A stretch of 64,000 nucleotides of DNA, taken from Streptomyces cadmiisoli (lineage in GTDB: Bacteria; Actinomycetota; Actinomycetes; Streptomycetales; Streptomycetaceae). The notes below the pieces were generated by a model. It was given only the letters and a program-made list of their open reading frames with translations. It was not told the DNA's origin and searched no databases. The stretch's first letter is position 1; each line of letters starts with the position of its first letter. The stretch covers positions 9,114,001 through 9,178,000 of the forward strand of contig NZ_CP030073.1 of assembly GCF_003261055.1 (NCBI RefSeq). Reading direction: 5' to 3'. Made by a program: the position numbers and the translations under genes. Of this stretch, positions 53,401 through 62,401 are shown in pieces.

Positions 53401-54237
53401 TCAGACGACCCGCAGATGGATGGCGGGGAGCCGGGTGGAGGTGGCCCGGAAGTTTGTGCCAGGGGTGAGCGGGAGGCTCGCGTGTACCGATCCGGCCAGG
53501 ACGATGTCTCCGGCGCGCAAGGTGGTGCCCAGGACGGGCAGGCGGTGCGTCAGCCAGACCAGCGCCTTGAGCGGGTCGCCGAGGATGTCGCGCCCCTGCC
53601 CGGCCGCGACCATCTCGCCGTCGGCCTCCGCCCGGATCTGCTCGGCGGCCAGGTCCCATGCCGGATCGAACGGGACCGGACTGCCGGTGATGACGCCGGC
53701 ACAGGCGGCGTTGTCGGCGATGCTGTCGACCAAGGTGATGTTCCAGTCGGCGAAGACGGTGTCGAGGACCTCAAACGCGAGGAGCACCTCGCCCACAGCC
53801 GAACAGACGGTGGCCAGGTCCGAGGCCTCGGCCAGGTCGCGACCGAGCCGGAAGGCGATCTCGGTCTCGATCCTGGGGTTCATGAAGTCGGCCGACCGCA
53901 GCCGGGCTCCGCTGGCAGCGACCATGCTGGTCAGAACGACTCCGGCGTCGGGCTCGTCAATGCCCATCTGTTCCTGCATCGCGGCCGAGGTCAGTCCGAT
54001 CTTGTGACCGGCGACCCGGGCCCCTGCCGAAACCCGCTCCTCCAGGTTGATTCGCTGGATGCGGTAGGCGTCCTGAAGGCTCAGGCCCGGGAAACGCTTC
54101 GACAGCGATCGGACAGGAACGCCGGTTCGGGCAGCGTCGGCCAGCTCCCGTGCCAGCCCCGCTAAGACCTCCTCCTCCGCCTCGGGCCCGGCCATCTGTA
54201 CGGCCGGATGGTTGTCGGCGCTTGCGGGACTGGCCAT
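53401..54237 (-). CDS. 2-keto-4-pentenoate hydratase family (MhpD-like)
   Basis: A 278-residue hydratase/decarboxylase-type protein of the FAH fold: LSLQDAYRIQRINLEERVSAG, GHKIGLTSAAMQEQMGIDEPDAGVVL, NPRIETEIAFRLGRDL, VDSIADNAACAGVITGS and LRAGDIVLAGSVHASLPLTPG. The metal site E-x-E lies in RIETEIAF. It would hydrate 2-oxopent-4-enoate to 4-hydroxy-2-oxovalerate, the aldolase substrate, or act on an analogue. It sits 25 bp upstream of the dehydrogenase gene in the same operon. Confidence 0.9.
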   Translation of the reverse strand: MASPASADNHPAVQMAGPEAEEEVLAGLARELADAARTGVPVRSLSKRFPGLSLQDAYRIQRINLEERVSAGARVAGHKIGLTSAAMQEQMGIDEPDAGVVLTSMVAASGARLRSADFMNPRIETEIAFRLGRDLAEASDLATVCSAVGEVLLAFEVLDTVFADWNITLVDSIADNAACAGVITGSPVPFDPAWDLAAEQIRAEADGEMVAAGQGRDILGDPLKALVWLTHRLPVLGTTLRAGDIVLAGSVHASLPLTPGTNFRATSTRLPAIHLRVV

Positions 54238-54240
54238 CGG

Positions 54241-55011
54241 CTACCTCCGCTTGTAGGCCTGGTCGGTCGTGCCATTCGCGGCATGGCGTGCGGCGAGCAC
54301 CGGCAGGAAGTCGGCGTAGCGGCCGCCGAGCCCCGCCACATCGGCGTCCGACCCGATGAACGCGATGCAGTCCAGCTCCGAGGTGCGGCCCTGGGCGCTC
54401 TCGGCGGCGACAAGCTGCGTGTACTGCTCGGTGAGCGCCTCGGCCGGGCAGGCGGGAGCGCGGAAGTGCACGCCCACGTTGCCCTTGTCGCCTCGGGTCA
54501 CCGCCCACAGCTCCAGGTCTTCGGAGGCGACTTCCCGCCCGGCCTCCTCCGCGAGTTCCAGCGCGGCGTGCCGGCGCAGGCACTCCACGTCCAGGGCGGC
54601 GCCCACCTTGGGGGGCTCGATCGTCCCGCCGGGCAGCTGCCAGCGCCCGGGGGCCGCAGTGGACGACGCCATACGTCCCACCAGCAGCCGCCCGTCGTCC
54701 GTGGGCTGCGCAACGGACACGAACACCGACGGGGCGGACACGGCGTGGACCGGGTCCAGCCGCAGTACGTACAGGCGGTAGGTCGCCCGGTACCAGGTCA
54801 GGAGCAGGGTCTCGGAGTCCTTCCACTCCAGTCCTGCGCACACCACGGTCGGCCCGTCGAACAGCGCCGGGTTCGCCGTGACGGCCTCTTCCCACCTGCG
54901 CTCCATCGCCGCCGTCTGCTCATCGGTCAGCCGGGGCGGATCAGTCTCCGCAAGGAGCAGGCGGCAGACACCGGAAAGCTCAACTGCGGGAGCCTGCGGT
55001 TGGTTGGGCAA
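54241..55011 (-). CDS. Nudix hydrolase-domain protein
   Basis: A 256-residue protein. The N-terminal 80 residues have no clear family; the rest is a Nudix fold: APGRWQLPGGTIEPPKVGAAL, then RRHAALELAEEAGREVASED. The box is degenerate (a longer spacer and LELAEEAG for REUxEExG), so catalysis is uncertain, although the EE pair is kept. It is the first gene of the catabolic-like operon, three bases before the hydratase start. Confidence 0.8.
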   Translation of the reverse strand: MPNQPQAPAVELSGVCRLLLAETDPPRLTDEQTAAMERRWEEAVTANPALFDGPTVVCAGLEWKDSETLLLTWYRATYRLYVLRLDPVHAVSAPSVFVSVAQPTDDGRLLVGRMASSTAAPGRWQLPGGTIEPPKVGAALDVECLRRHAALELAEEAGREVASEDLELWAVTRGDKGNVGVHFRAPACPAEALTEQYTQLVAAESAQGRTSELDCIAFIGSDADVAGLGGRYADFLPVLAARHAANGTTDQAYKRR

Positions 55012-55128
55012 CGAAACCTCCTGTTGAGTGCCCTACATTGGCAGCGCTGATCAGGCACGCGATGCCGGTGCCACCCCTGCCGCGAGCCCCAGACCGTACC
55101 TTCGTCACGGGCCTCGAGCGACGGCCGG

Positions 55129-55584
55129 TCACAGTGGGGACCGCCGTACGAGCTTCAGCTCGGCCCATACGCGTTTGGCCGACAGTTCGCCGCTGCGGCG
55201 AGAGCGGAGCAGGTCGAAGCCCCAGCGGTTGGCGAGGTCGTCGACAAGGAGGAGGCCGCGGCCGTGGCCGGCGTCCTCGTCGGGCGTGCGCAGCTGCGGG
55301 TGCCGGTCGGGGGAGCGGTCGGTGACGGCGAGGTACACCCGGTCGCATGCCGGGCGGCTCACGGTCAAAATGATCCTTGGGCCGTGTGCGTGCCGCACGG
55401 TGTTGGCGACGAATTCGGACATCACCAGGGCAGCCGTCTCCGCGTCGTCCTCCAGGCCCCACACCGCCATCGCTACGCGCGCGAGCAGCCGGGCCTCCTT
55501 TGCCGTCTTCGGGGCGCGGTCGGCGGTCAGCCGGTAGCCGGGATACCCCTTCATCCGGGGCCGGGGCGCCGTCATGGTCGTCAT
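55129..55584 (-). CDS. ATP-binding anti-sigma-like protein
   Basis: A 151-residue HATPase_c protein typical of Streptomyces regulator sets. N-box: DDAETAALVMSEFVANTVRHAHGPRI; G-boxes: VTDRSPDRHPQLRTPDEDAGHGRGLLLVDDLANRWGF. Related proteins are serine kinases that bind anti-sigma antagonists, though many are only ATP-binding. Its ATG overlaps the stop of the DUF6415 gene. A decayed homologue lies at 10251. Confidence 0.88.
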   Translation of the reverse strand: MTTMTAPRPRMKGYPGYRLTADRAPKTAKEARLLARVAMAVWGLEDDAETAALVMSEFVANTVRHAHGPRIILTVSRPACDRVYLAVTDRSPDRHPQLRTPDEDAGHGRGLLLVDDLANRWGFDLLRSRRSGELSAKRVWAELKLVRRSPL

Positions 55585-55991
55585 GACCGCACACCAGCGA
55601 CGGGCCGCGCCGCCTGCAGAGGGCCGGGATGCTCATGGAGGGTGAGCAGGGCACGGCACTGGATGGCGAGATCCCAGACGCCCTTGGATGAGGTGCCGAT
55701 CCCCTCCGCCAGCCTGTGGCGGGTTCCGGCGAGGACGTGCCGGGCGGTGCGCCGCTGCTCACCACGCATGCGCGGCTCCACCCCGGCGAGTTCCGGCACC
55801 AGGAGCTGGACGTGCCCGCGCAGCAGGCCACCGAGCCTCTCCCAGTCCTCACTCGCCAGGCGCCGCGAGGCCGACAGGACCGCCTCGTACGACTGCCGGA
55901 TGGTCTCGGAATCGACCGGGACGTTGTTGCCGGCGCCCGCTGGGCGGGGCGCCGGGACTGTCGCCGTTGCGCTGCTTGCAGCGTCTGCCAC
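55581..55991 (-). CDS. DUF6415-like protein
   Basis: A 136-residue protein: DWERLGGLLRGHVQLLVPELAGVEPRMRGEQRRTARHVLAGTRHRLAEG, then AIQCRALLTLHEHPGPL. It is the second DUF6415 member here, shorter than the one at 10747, with the same helical core. The ATGA overlap with the ATPase gene downstream, and the divergent XRE-TPR gene at 56161, recall the arrangement at 10.2-11.8 kb, where DUF6415 also lies beside an ATPase remnant. Confidence 0.78.
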   Translation of the reverse strand: MADAASSATATVPAPRPAGAGNNVPVDSETIRQSYEAVLSASRRLASEDWERLGGLLRGHVQLLVPELAGVEPRMRGEQRRTARHVLAGTRHRLAEGIGTSSKGVWDLAIQCRALLTLHEHPGPLQAARPVAGVRS

Positions 55992-56160
55992 AGCGGCCTC
56001 CCTGATTGGTCGTCACGTCACCGTCTACGCAACCAGCGCAGGACGAGCGAGCGCGACGCCAGCGCAATGCAAGAACGATGAAACTTCGCCCAGTTGGGGT
56101 GAACTGCGACCAAGCCCGGGGCACCACAGGGGTGGGGGCGGTACGGTCGCCGCACCCGTC

Positions 56161-57492
56161 ATGTCGGATACCGCCGGAGTCGGTATGGTTGACCGCCCCA
56201 AGACCCCCAACGTCCGGGTGCGCGCCGTGCGCGAGGACGAACTGCAGAGGTCCCGTCAGGAGTTCGCGAAGCTCATCGTGGAGACAGGCGAGGAGATGGG
56301 TGAAACAGTCGCCTGCACCGCGCGCTTGGTGGCGGCATGGGAAGACGGCGACGTCCAGCTCCCCAGACCGGTCTACCGGCGGATCCTCACGCGGCTGACT
56401 GGACGCACCATGCAGGATCTGGGCTTCCGGCTCAGCACCCCGCCCCACACCGCTGCGCCGGCCGCCACGGCGAACCCAGAGGAGGAGCAGGTGAATCGCC
56501 GCGGGTTCATGGCCGACAGCGCAGGCGCGGTCCTGTCGCTCATCCCCCTCCCCTCCCCACGGAATGGGGCCCCGCCGGGCCGGATCGGCGCCGTCAACTT
56601 GCGTGCCCTGGACACGGCCGTGACGAAGATCTACGCCCACGATCACGACCACGGGTCAGCCGCCATGCGCCGCGGCGCCTCCGACGCCCTGCACACCGCC
56701 TACTCGTGGCTGCAGGAAGGCACCTACACGGAGAAGACCGGCAAGCGGCTGAGGTCGGCGACCGGTCATCTTTCGATCGCCGCCGGGTGGCTCAGCTACG
56801 ACTCCGGCCGTCCCGCCGACGCGCGCAGCCTGTACAACGAGGCCCTCGCCGCCGCGCGGATCGCCGAGGACCCAGGCCTGGAGGCGCACGCCTTCGGCTG
56901 CCTGTCCCTGCTCGCCAAGGCATCCGGTCGGCCGCGCGAGGCAATCTCGGCAGCGCAGGGCGCGCAGAGCGTAGCCAACTCCTACGGCTCACCGAGGATG
57001 CTGTCGATGTTCGCGATGCGTGAGGCCGGCGGCTGGGCCCTGCTGGGAGACACCAGCGCCACGGACCGGGCGATCATCCGCGCCCACAAGCTGTACGCCA
57101 ACGGGCCACGTGAGGCCGATCCGGACTGGCTGGAGTTCTACCATCCGGGCGAGCTGGCCGGGTTAGAGGCGCTGGCCCGGGCCGACCTCGCCCAGCACGA
57201 GCGGGCCGCAGCCGGGGCGGAACAGGCAGTGCTGCTGCACGGCGACCAGTTCGCCCGCAATCGCGCCCTGTACACAGCCGACGTCGCCATTCAGCATGCC
57301 GTCAGGGAACGTCCGGAGCCGGAGGCCGCGGCCGAAGCCGCCGGACGCGTCCTCGCGTACCTTCCGGAAGTGCGCTCGGACCGGCTGCTGCAGCAGCTGC
57401 ACAACGTCTCGAGCGCGCTACAGCGGCACGCGTCCGTCCCGGCGGTCGCGGACTGGCTGGAGGAGTACCGCACCATCGCCGGCGTCAGCTGA
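56161..57492 (+). CDS. XRE-like regulator with TPR-type C-terminus
   Basis: A 443-residue regulator. Residues about 15-75 form an atypical HTH (RSRQEFAKLIVETGEEMGETVACTARLVAAWEDGD). A twin-arginine-like segment NRRGFMADSAGAVLSLIPLP (about 113-132) recurs in this regulator type without implying export. The remainder is helical TPR: HLSIAAGWLSYDSGRPADARSLYNEALAAARIAED and later repeats. ATG 56161 is used. The next gene (GNAT) begins 11 bp after its stop. Confidence 0.8.
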   Translation: MSDTAGVGMVDRPKTPNVRVRAVREDELQRSRQEFAKLIVETGEEMGETVACTARLVAAWEDGDVQLPRPVYRRILTRLTGRTMQDLGFRLSTPPHTAAPAATANPEEEQVNRRGFMADSAGAVLSLIPLPSPRNGAPPGRIGAVNLRALDTAVTKIYAHDHDHGSAAMRRGASDALHTAYSWLQEGTYTEKTGKRLRSATGHLSIAAGWLSYDSGRPADARSLYNEALAAARIAEDPGLEAHAFGCLSLLAKASGRPREAISAAQGAQSVANSYGSPRMLSMFAMREAGGWALLGDTSATDRAIIRAHKLYANGPREADPDWLEFYHPGELAGLEALARADLAQHERAAAGAEQAVLLHGDQFARNRALYTADVAIQHAVRERPEPEAAAEAAGRVLAYLPEVRSDRLLQQLHNVSSALQRHASVPAVADWLEEYRTIAGVS

Positions 57493-57502
57493 GGAGGAGA
57501 CG

Positions 57503-58072
57503 GTGACCACCCCGAGCACCCGCACCGACGTGGTGATCCGCACCTACGGTCCTGGCCAGGTCCCACCGCTGATCGACACCCTCGCCGACATCTGGGCCGA
57601 CAGCCACCCGGAATTGGTCGACAACCCGGGTGCGGAGGCAATGGGCCTGTCCGTGCCTGCACTCCACCGCCAGATCACCGGCCACCTCAAGCACCCCGGC
57701 TTCGTCCTGGTCGTCGCGTACGCTGGCGGCAGCGCCGTCGGCTTCGGCTATGCGTTCCCCTGCTCGCCCGACTACTGGTTCGGCCCCCTGGTCGATCAGG
57801 TCCCCGAAGGCGCCCGCCAGGAGCGGCTGATGGGCCTGTGTGAACTGGCCGTCCGGCCGACCTGGCAGTCCAAGGGCATCGGCACCCAGCTGCACGGTGC
57901 CCTCCTTCAGGCCATTGCCCCCAAGTGGTCCTCATTGCTTGCCCTGCCCTCGAACCAGCGCGGGCAAGACCTCTACGCCCGGCTCGGCTACAAGTACGCG
58001 GGGCCGTACCGCAACACCCCTGACGGCCCGGAGTTCGACCTGCTGCTCCTCCACGTTCAGGACGACGCCTGA
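57503..58072 (+). CDS. GNAT-family N-acetyltransferase
   Basis: A 189-residue acetyltransferase: VIRTYGPGQVPPLIDTLADIWADSHPEL, VLVVAYAGGSAVGFGYAFP, then LCELAVRPTWQSKGIGTQLHGALL with the acetyl-CoA motif Q-S-K-G-I-G-T, and LYARLGYKYAGPYRNTPDGPEFDLLLL. GTG 57503 follows an AGGAGG site inside the upstream stop region (57492-57497). Co-transcribed with the XRE-TPR regulator. Acceptor unknown. Confidence 0.9.
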   Translation: MTTPSTRTDVVIRTYGPGQVPPLIDTLADIWADSHPELVDNPGAEAMGLSVPALHRQITGHLKHPGFVLVVAYAGGSAVGFGYAFPCSPDYWFGPLVDQVPEGARQERLMGLCELAVRPTWQSKGIGTQLHGALLQAIAPKWSSLLALPSNQRGQDLYARLGYKYAGPYRNTPDGPEFDLLLLHVQDDA

Positions 58073-58149
58073 CGGGACGCTTCACCAGCCCTCACCGGCC
58101 TGCAAGGAGAGGACCGGCGCCGATCGGCGACCAGGCCGGCTGCGGCAAC

Positions 58150-59312
58150 GTGAAGATGTGGTTCATCCGCCTACGGCCCTTCGCCGTCTGGCTGGAGGAC
58201 GACGGCATCGAGTACTTGAGCGAGGTCGGCGACCGCCTTCTGGACGAGTACCTGGGCCACGTGCAGGCCCTGTCCGTGACCCCGAACGTCAAATACCAGC
58301 TGCTGAACGCGGTCCGTGCCCTGTGGGCCTACGGCGAGCACCTGCCTGACGTGTGCCGGCTCGCGACCGTCGAGCCATGGCAGGGCCAGTCCCTTCGCGA
58401 GCTGGCCGACATGCCGGGCCGGGGCCGTTTCAACGCCACCCCTCGGATCGCAGCGGTGACCATGGAGGCGCTGCTGACTGGTCGCTGCGGATCGTCGAGG
58501 ACCTCGGTCCGGACATCTGCGATGCCTGGAGGGAATTCCGGACCCTGTCCGCCGGAGACCACCCCAGCCAGCGCGTCTACGACGGCTTGTCGCCCTCGCA
58601 GCGGGTGCGGCTGTTCGTCCAGGAGGCGGCCCGCACCGGGTCTGTACTCCCCGGGGATCCGCGGACCGCAGGCGCGGTCAGCGCCTACCATCTCGGACGT
58701 CTACTGGGGATCAAGCCCTCGCGTCGGCGGACCTATCTCAGCGTCCTGGCCGCGACGTGCGCGGCCGAGCTCGGCGTACGGATCGCGGACGACTGCTACC
58801 TGGGCTCGATCACCGGCCGGGTCGACGACCGCCCATGGCGCGACCGGCCCATCACCGCTGCGGAGCTTCCGCTGTTGGTCCGCATCCTGGTCGCCGCGTG
58901 CTTCGTGGTGATCTGCTACCTCACAGGGGCTCGTCCCGGAGAGGTCGTCGCTCTGCGCCGCGGCTGCCGGGACACCGACTCGGACACTGGCGAGCTGCTC
59001 ATCCGCGGTCGCCGGGGCAAGGGCTACGACCGCACGCCGCTCGATCCGGTCGACCCGACCCGGCCATGGGTCACCGTCCAGCCCGTACACGACGCCATCG
59101 CGATGCTCGAATCGCTCCACGACGCCGACCTCCTCTTCCCCACCGGCCTGATCAAGACCAACTCCCGCGCCGGCCGCTTCGCGATCGGCACAGCGCAGAT
59201 CAACCGAGATATGGAGAGGCTGCTGGCCTGGGTCAACAAGACCTTCGCGTCCGGCGACGGGGCCACGCTGATCCCGCCCGACCCGACCAAGCATCTGCAC
59301 GGCTCGCGATTT
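58150..59312 (+). pseudogene. Site-specific integrase, frameshifted and truncated
   Basis: Tyrosine-recombinase-like gene in two frames. The first, from about 58153, reads FIRLRPFAVWLEDDGIEYLSEVGDRLLDEYLGHVQAL up to MEALLTG; the second, from about 58480, continues LRIVEDLGPDICDAWREFRTL, CYLTGARPGEVVALRRG (with the catalytic Arg) and LLAWVNKTFASGDGATLIPPDPTKHLHGSRF. A frameshift at about 58480 splits it, and the IS at 59314 removes the HxxR and Tyr motifs. No continuation of the C-terminus is visible beyond the two IS elements. Confidence 0.8.
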
Positions 59313-59313
59313 A

Positions 59314-60286
59314 GAGCACCCGGCAGTAGGCGTTACTTCAGGCGTTTGGTAGTGGGGCGACCGTCCCATCGGTAGAGCGGGGTGGCGCGGCGGATGAGCA
59401 TACGGAGCGTGACGATGGCGGCGGACAGGTAGAGGTAGAAGTCGACGACCCGGCTGCGTTTCTCGGTGCAGCGTCGCAGTTTGCCGAAGCCGTTCATCCA
59501 CGCGTGACTGCGCTCGACCACCCATCTCTTGCCGGCCTGTATGGGAGCGGGCACGCCCTTGCGGGCGATCTCGCCGGTGAAGCCGAGTTCCGACAATGCG
59601 GCCCGGGTCTTGTGGCTGTCGTAGCCACGGTCCAAGTTGACATTGACCTGATCTGGCAGGCATCCGACCTGCTCCTTCGCGGCCTCCAAGGTGGGCACGA
59701 GCAGCGGTGAGTCGTGCCGGCTGGCCCCGGCTGAGACGATGCCGAGCGGGATGCCGCGGGCCTCGGTGGCCACCGAGCGCTTGAGGCCCTGCTTGCCCCG
59801 GTCCACTGGGGAGCGCCCGGCGGCCTCGCCACCGCAGGGAGCCTTGGTGATGCAGCCGTCCACGGACAACTCGCTCAACTCAAGGCCGATCATCCGGTCG
59901 TACGCCTCAAGCACCAGGGCGTGCAACTGCCCGGCTATTCCGAGTTGGGCCCAGTAGGCGACTCGTCGTCGGATGGTGCGGTCCGAGCATCCAGGAGTTG
60001 CGACACGCTCGTAGCCGGAGCCGTGCACCAGGGCGGCGATTACGTGGTCGAACACCACGCGGTCCGCGATGCGCGGGTTGTGGCAGCCCAGCGGGTGGCT
60101 GTCCACGTGCTCCGGTAACAGCGTCGCGAACTGGTCCCACAGGGGTTCGAGCAGGCATGATGGCAGGACAGGCACGGGCCCTCCGGTGATCACTGAGCGT
60201 AGAGAACTCCATGATCACCATGGCTCGTGCCTGCTCGACTTCCGGGGTCGCCTTCATCAACGAGACACGCCTACCGCCGGGCGCTC
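59314..60286 (-). mobile_element. IS5-family element (short type)
   Basis: A 973-bp element with inverted ends GAGCACCCGGCAGTAGGCGT and ACGCCTACCGCCGGGCGCTC (17 of 20 match when inverted), flanked by TA on both sides. It carries one transposase gene and interrupts the integrase remnant. Its right end is the insertion point of the next IS. Confidence 0.85.
59333..60193 (-). CDS. IS5-family transposase
   Basis: A 286-residue DDE transposase: N-terminal LPSCLLEPLWDQFATLLPEH, then catalytic Asp in LSVDGCITKAP, Asp in VNVNLDRGYDSHKT and Glu in WVVERSHAWMNGFGKLRR. Length is normal for the single-ORF IS427-like members. It starts at GTG 60193 and ends 20 bp from the element end. No damage is seen. 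Confidence 0.92.
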   Translation of the reverse strand: MITGGPVPVLPSCLLEPLWDQFATLLPEHVDSHPLGCHNPRIADRVVFDHVIAALVHGSGYERVATPGCSDRTIRRRVAYWAQLGIAGQLHALVLEAYDRMIGLELSELSVDGCITKAPCGGEAAGRSPVDRGKQGLKRSVATEARGIPLGIVSAGASRHDSPLLVPTLEAAKEQVGCLPDQVNVNLDRGYDSHKTRAALSELGFTGEIARKGVPAPIQAGKRWVVERSHAWMNGFGKLRRCTEKRSRVVDFYLYLSAAIVTLRMLIRRATPLYRWDGRPTTKRLK

Positions 60287-60289
60287 TAA

Positions 60290-61968
60290 CCTCACTGTTT
60301 CGCTTGGGGTTGGTGGCTGCCGAGGCGAAAACGCGAAAGTGCCTTCCTGACCTGGAACGATGAACCTTGCTGAGGGGTTCTGTCGGTCCAGGCGGAGGGC
60401 ACTTTCTACGTGCAGGGTATCGGGTTGCGTCCCAAGATCTATGTCAGTGCCGATGGTTCGGGGGTGGTCGGTCGTGCCGGGACACGGTTGCTGGCGGATC
60501 TTGCCGATGCCACGGGGCTGACCGCCGCGTACTCCACCGCGCTCAGGCCGTTGCGGCCACGCGGGACCGGACACGATCCAGGACGAATCACCACCGACCT
60601 GGCGGTGATGCTCGCCGACGGCGGCGAGGCGTTTGCGGACCTGGCCGTACTGCGGGACCAGGCCGAAGTGTTCGGCTCGGTTGCCTCGACACCGACGGCC
60701 TGGCGGCTGCTCGCCGACATGGACGAGCAGGCACTTGCTTCGCTGCGTTCGGCCCGCGCTTCGGCTCGGGAGGTCGCTTGGCTGCAGGCCGCCGAGAACG
60801 GTGAGGGCATACCCGCTGCCCGGGCCGCGGGTCGTGTGCTGCCCGGCCTGGTCCTGGACCTCGACGCCACGCTGGTGGCCTGCCACTCGGAAAAGGAGGC
60901 GGCCGCGCCCACCTACAAGGGCGGTTTCGGGTTCCACCCGCTGGTGTGCTTCCTGGCCAACACCGGCGAGGCGCTGTCCGGGCAGCTGCGGCCCGGGAAC
61001 TCCGGAGCCAACACTGCCGCCGATCACATTGCGGTCCTCGACCAGGCACTCGCGCAGATCCCCGATGCCCACCGGCACGGCACCGACATCCTGGTCCGCA
61101 CCGATAGCGCCGGATCCGCGAAAGCCTTCCTCGCTCACGTCCGTGACCTGCGCAAACGAGGAATCCGTACCTTCTTCTCGGTCGGATACGCCATCACCGA
61201 GCCGATCCGCCGCGCCATCCGGGCCATGCCCGACCGCCTCTGGCATCCCGCCCTGGACCAGGACGGGACACTGCGTGATGGCACCGAAGTCGCCGAGCTG
61301 ACCGGCATGGTCGATCTGGGCGGCTACCCGGCCGGCACCCGCATCATCGTGCGCCGCGAGCGGCCACACCCAGGAGCACAGCTGTCGCTGTTCGACCTGG
61401 ACGAGGGACTGCGCCACCAGGTCTTCCTCACCGACACTCCCTATCCCGGTGGTGGTTCGGCCCAGTTCCTCGAGGTCCGCCACCGCGGGCATGCCACCGT
61501 CGAGGACCGCATCCGGTGCGGCAAGACCACCGGGTTCGGCCGTTTCCCCTCCCGCGACTTCGGTGTCAACGCCGTCTGGCTCGAACTCAGTCTCACCGCG
61601 ATCGACTTGCTGGCCTGGACGTGCCTCCTGCTGCTGGACGGGGAGATGGCCACCGCCGAGCCGAAGAAGCTCCGCCACCGACTCCTGCACGTCGCCGCCC
61701 GCCTCACCCGCGGCGGCCGGCGACTACGCCTGCGGATATCGGCGACCTGGCCGTGGAGACACGAACTCGCCACGGCTTTCCACCGCCTCGCCTCACTGCC
61801 CCGTCCCGCCGGCTGACCAGCAAACCCCAGACCGCCCACGACCCGAAAGACCTTGGAGAACCCGGCCCGAGCGTCGGGCCTTCGCCATACTCACCGGCCG
61901 ACCAGCGACCGAAATCATCGGTCGACCGCCACCAGACCAGCTCAGCCACCCGAAGCGAAACAGCGAGG
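60290..61968 (+). mobile_element. IS1380-family element, copy 2
   Basis: A 1679-bp element: left end CCTCACTGTTTCGCTTGGGG, right end (reverse complement) CCTCGCTGTTTCGCTTCGGG, and CTAA duplicated at 60286-60289 and 61969-61972. The left CTAA overlaps the last base of the IS5 element, so this IS inserted at the IS5 border. A GAAAGTGCC/GGCACTTTC hairpin precedes the transposase, as in copy 1. Confidence 0.92.
60410..61816 (+). CDS. IS1380-family transposase
   Basis: A 468-residue transposase of the same length and pattern as the one at 1917-3323: VSADGSGVVGRAGTRLLADLADATGLTAAYSTAL, Asp in LVLDLDATLVACHSEKE, Asp in VRTDSAGSAKAFLAHV, Glu in NAVWLELSLTAIDLLAW. It starts at GTG 60410 directly behind the leader hairpin. 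Intact. Differences from copy 1 are spread along the whole protein, so the copies come from diverged lineages. Confidence 0.93.
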   Translation: MQGIGLRPKIYVSADGSGVVGRAGTRLLADLADATGLTAAYSTALRPLRPRGTGHDPGRITTDLAVMLADGGEAFADLAVLRDQAEVFGSVASTPTAWRLLADMDEQALASLRSARASAREVAWLQAAENGEGIPAARAAGRVLPGLVLDLDATLVACHSEKEAAAPTYKGGFGFHPLVCFLANTGEALSGQLRPGNSGANTAADHIAVLDQALAQIPDAHRHGTDILVRTDSAGSAKAFLAHVRDLRKRGIRTFFSVGYAITEPIRRAIRAMPDRLWHPALDQDGTLRDGTEVAELTGMVDLGGYPAGTRIIVRRERPHPGAQLSLFDLDEGLRHQVFLTDTPYPGGGSAQFLEVRHRGHATVEDRIRCGKTTGFGRFPSRDFGVNAVWLELSLTAIDLLAWTCLLLLDGEMATAEPKKLRHRLLHVAARLTRGGRRLRLRISATWPWRHELATAFHRLASLPRPAG

Positions 61969-61972
61969 CTAA

Positions 61973-62401
61973 GTCACGGAGCCTCCGGAGGGCAGCATTT
62001 CCAGGGGCTCCGTGACGTGTGGAGTTGCGCTCTTTCAACGATGCCAGCGCTTCCGTGTCGAGATCGGTTCGTCCTCACCAGCGCATGCTTGTCGGGTCGG
62101 GACCACCAGCGCCGCCTCTCGCTCACGACCTGCAGTTCCGGGGCGGGAGCGTCGGCCCGGTCGTGGGCGCTCCGTTCAGCGCGCCACGGCCGTGGTGACT
62201 TGCGGCGAGTACTTTGACTGAGCGCGGTTGGCTGCTTCCTCCAAGGGCGCCGATACGCGGTCTGGCAGAGCCCGATCCTGGACAGTCGTTGAACGGCACG
62301 CTGCGCAGGGCCTGCCGCCCAACGAGGAGACCTGCCCCACCCAGCCCGAATCACAACAGCAGCCCGCCTGAACCCACTTGCAGAGGGTTACGGTGCTGGC
62401 T
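61973..62401. other. Non-coding segment with a flanking inverted pair
   Basis: About 430 bases without a recognised gene. Near the left edge GTCACGGAGCC (61973-61983) is repeated in inverted form as GGCTCCGTGAC (about 62008-62018), giving a hairpin that may be a terminator of the lost gene. The rest shows no coding pattern. Confidence 0.45.

Noticed and set aside
61973..62018. Continuation of the truncated integrase beyond the two IS elements
   Set aside because: Joining across the elements gives an in-frame tail with an early stop and no HxxR or Tyr motif.
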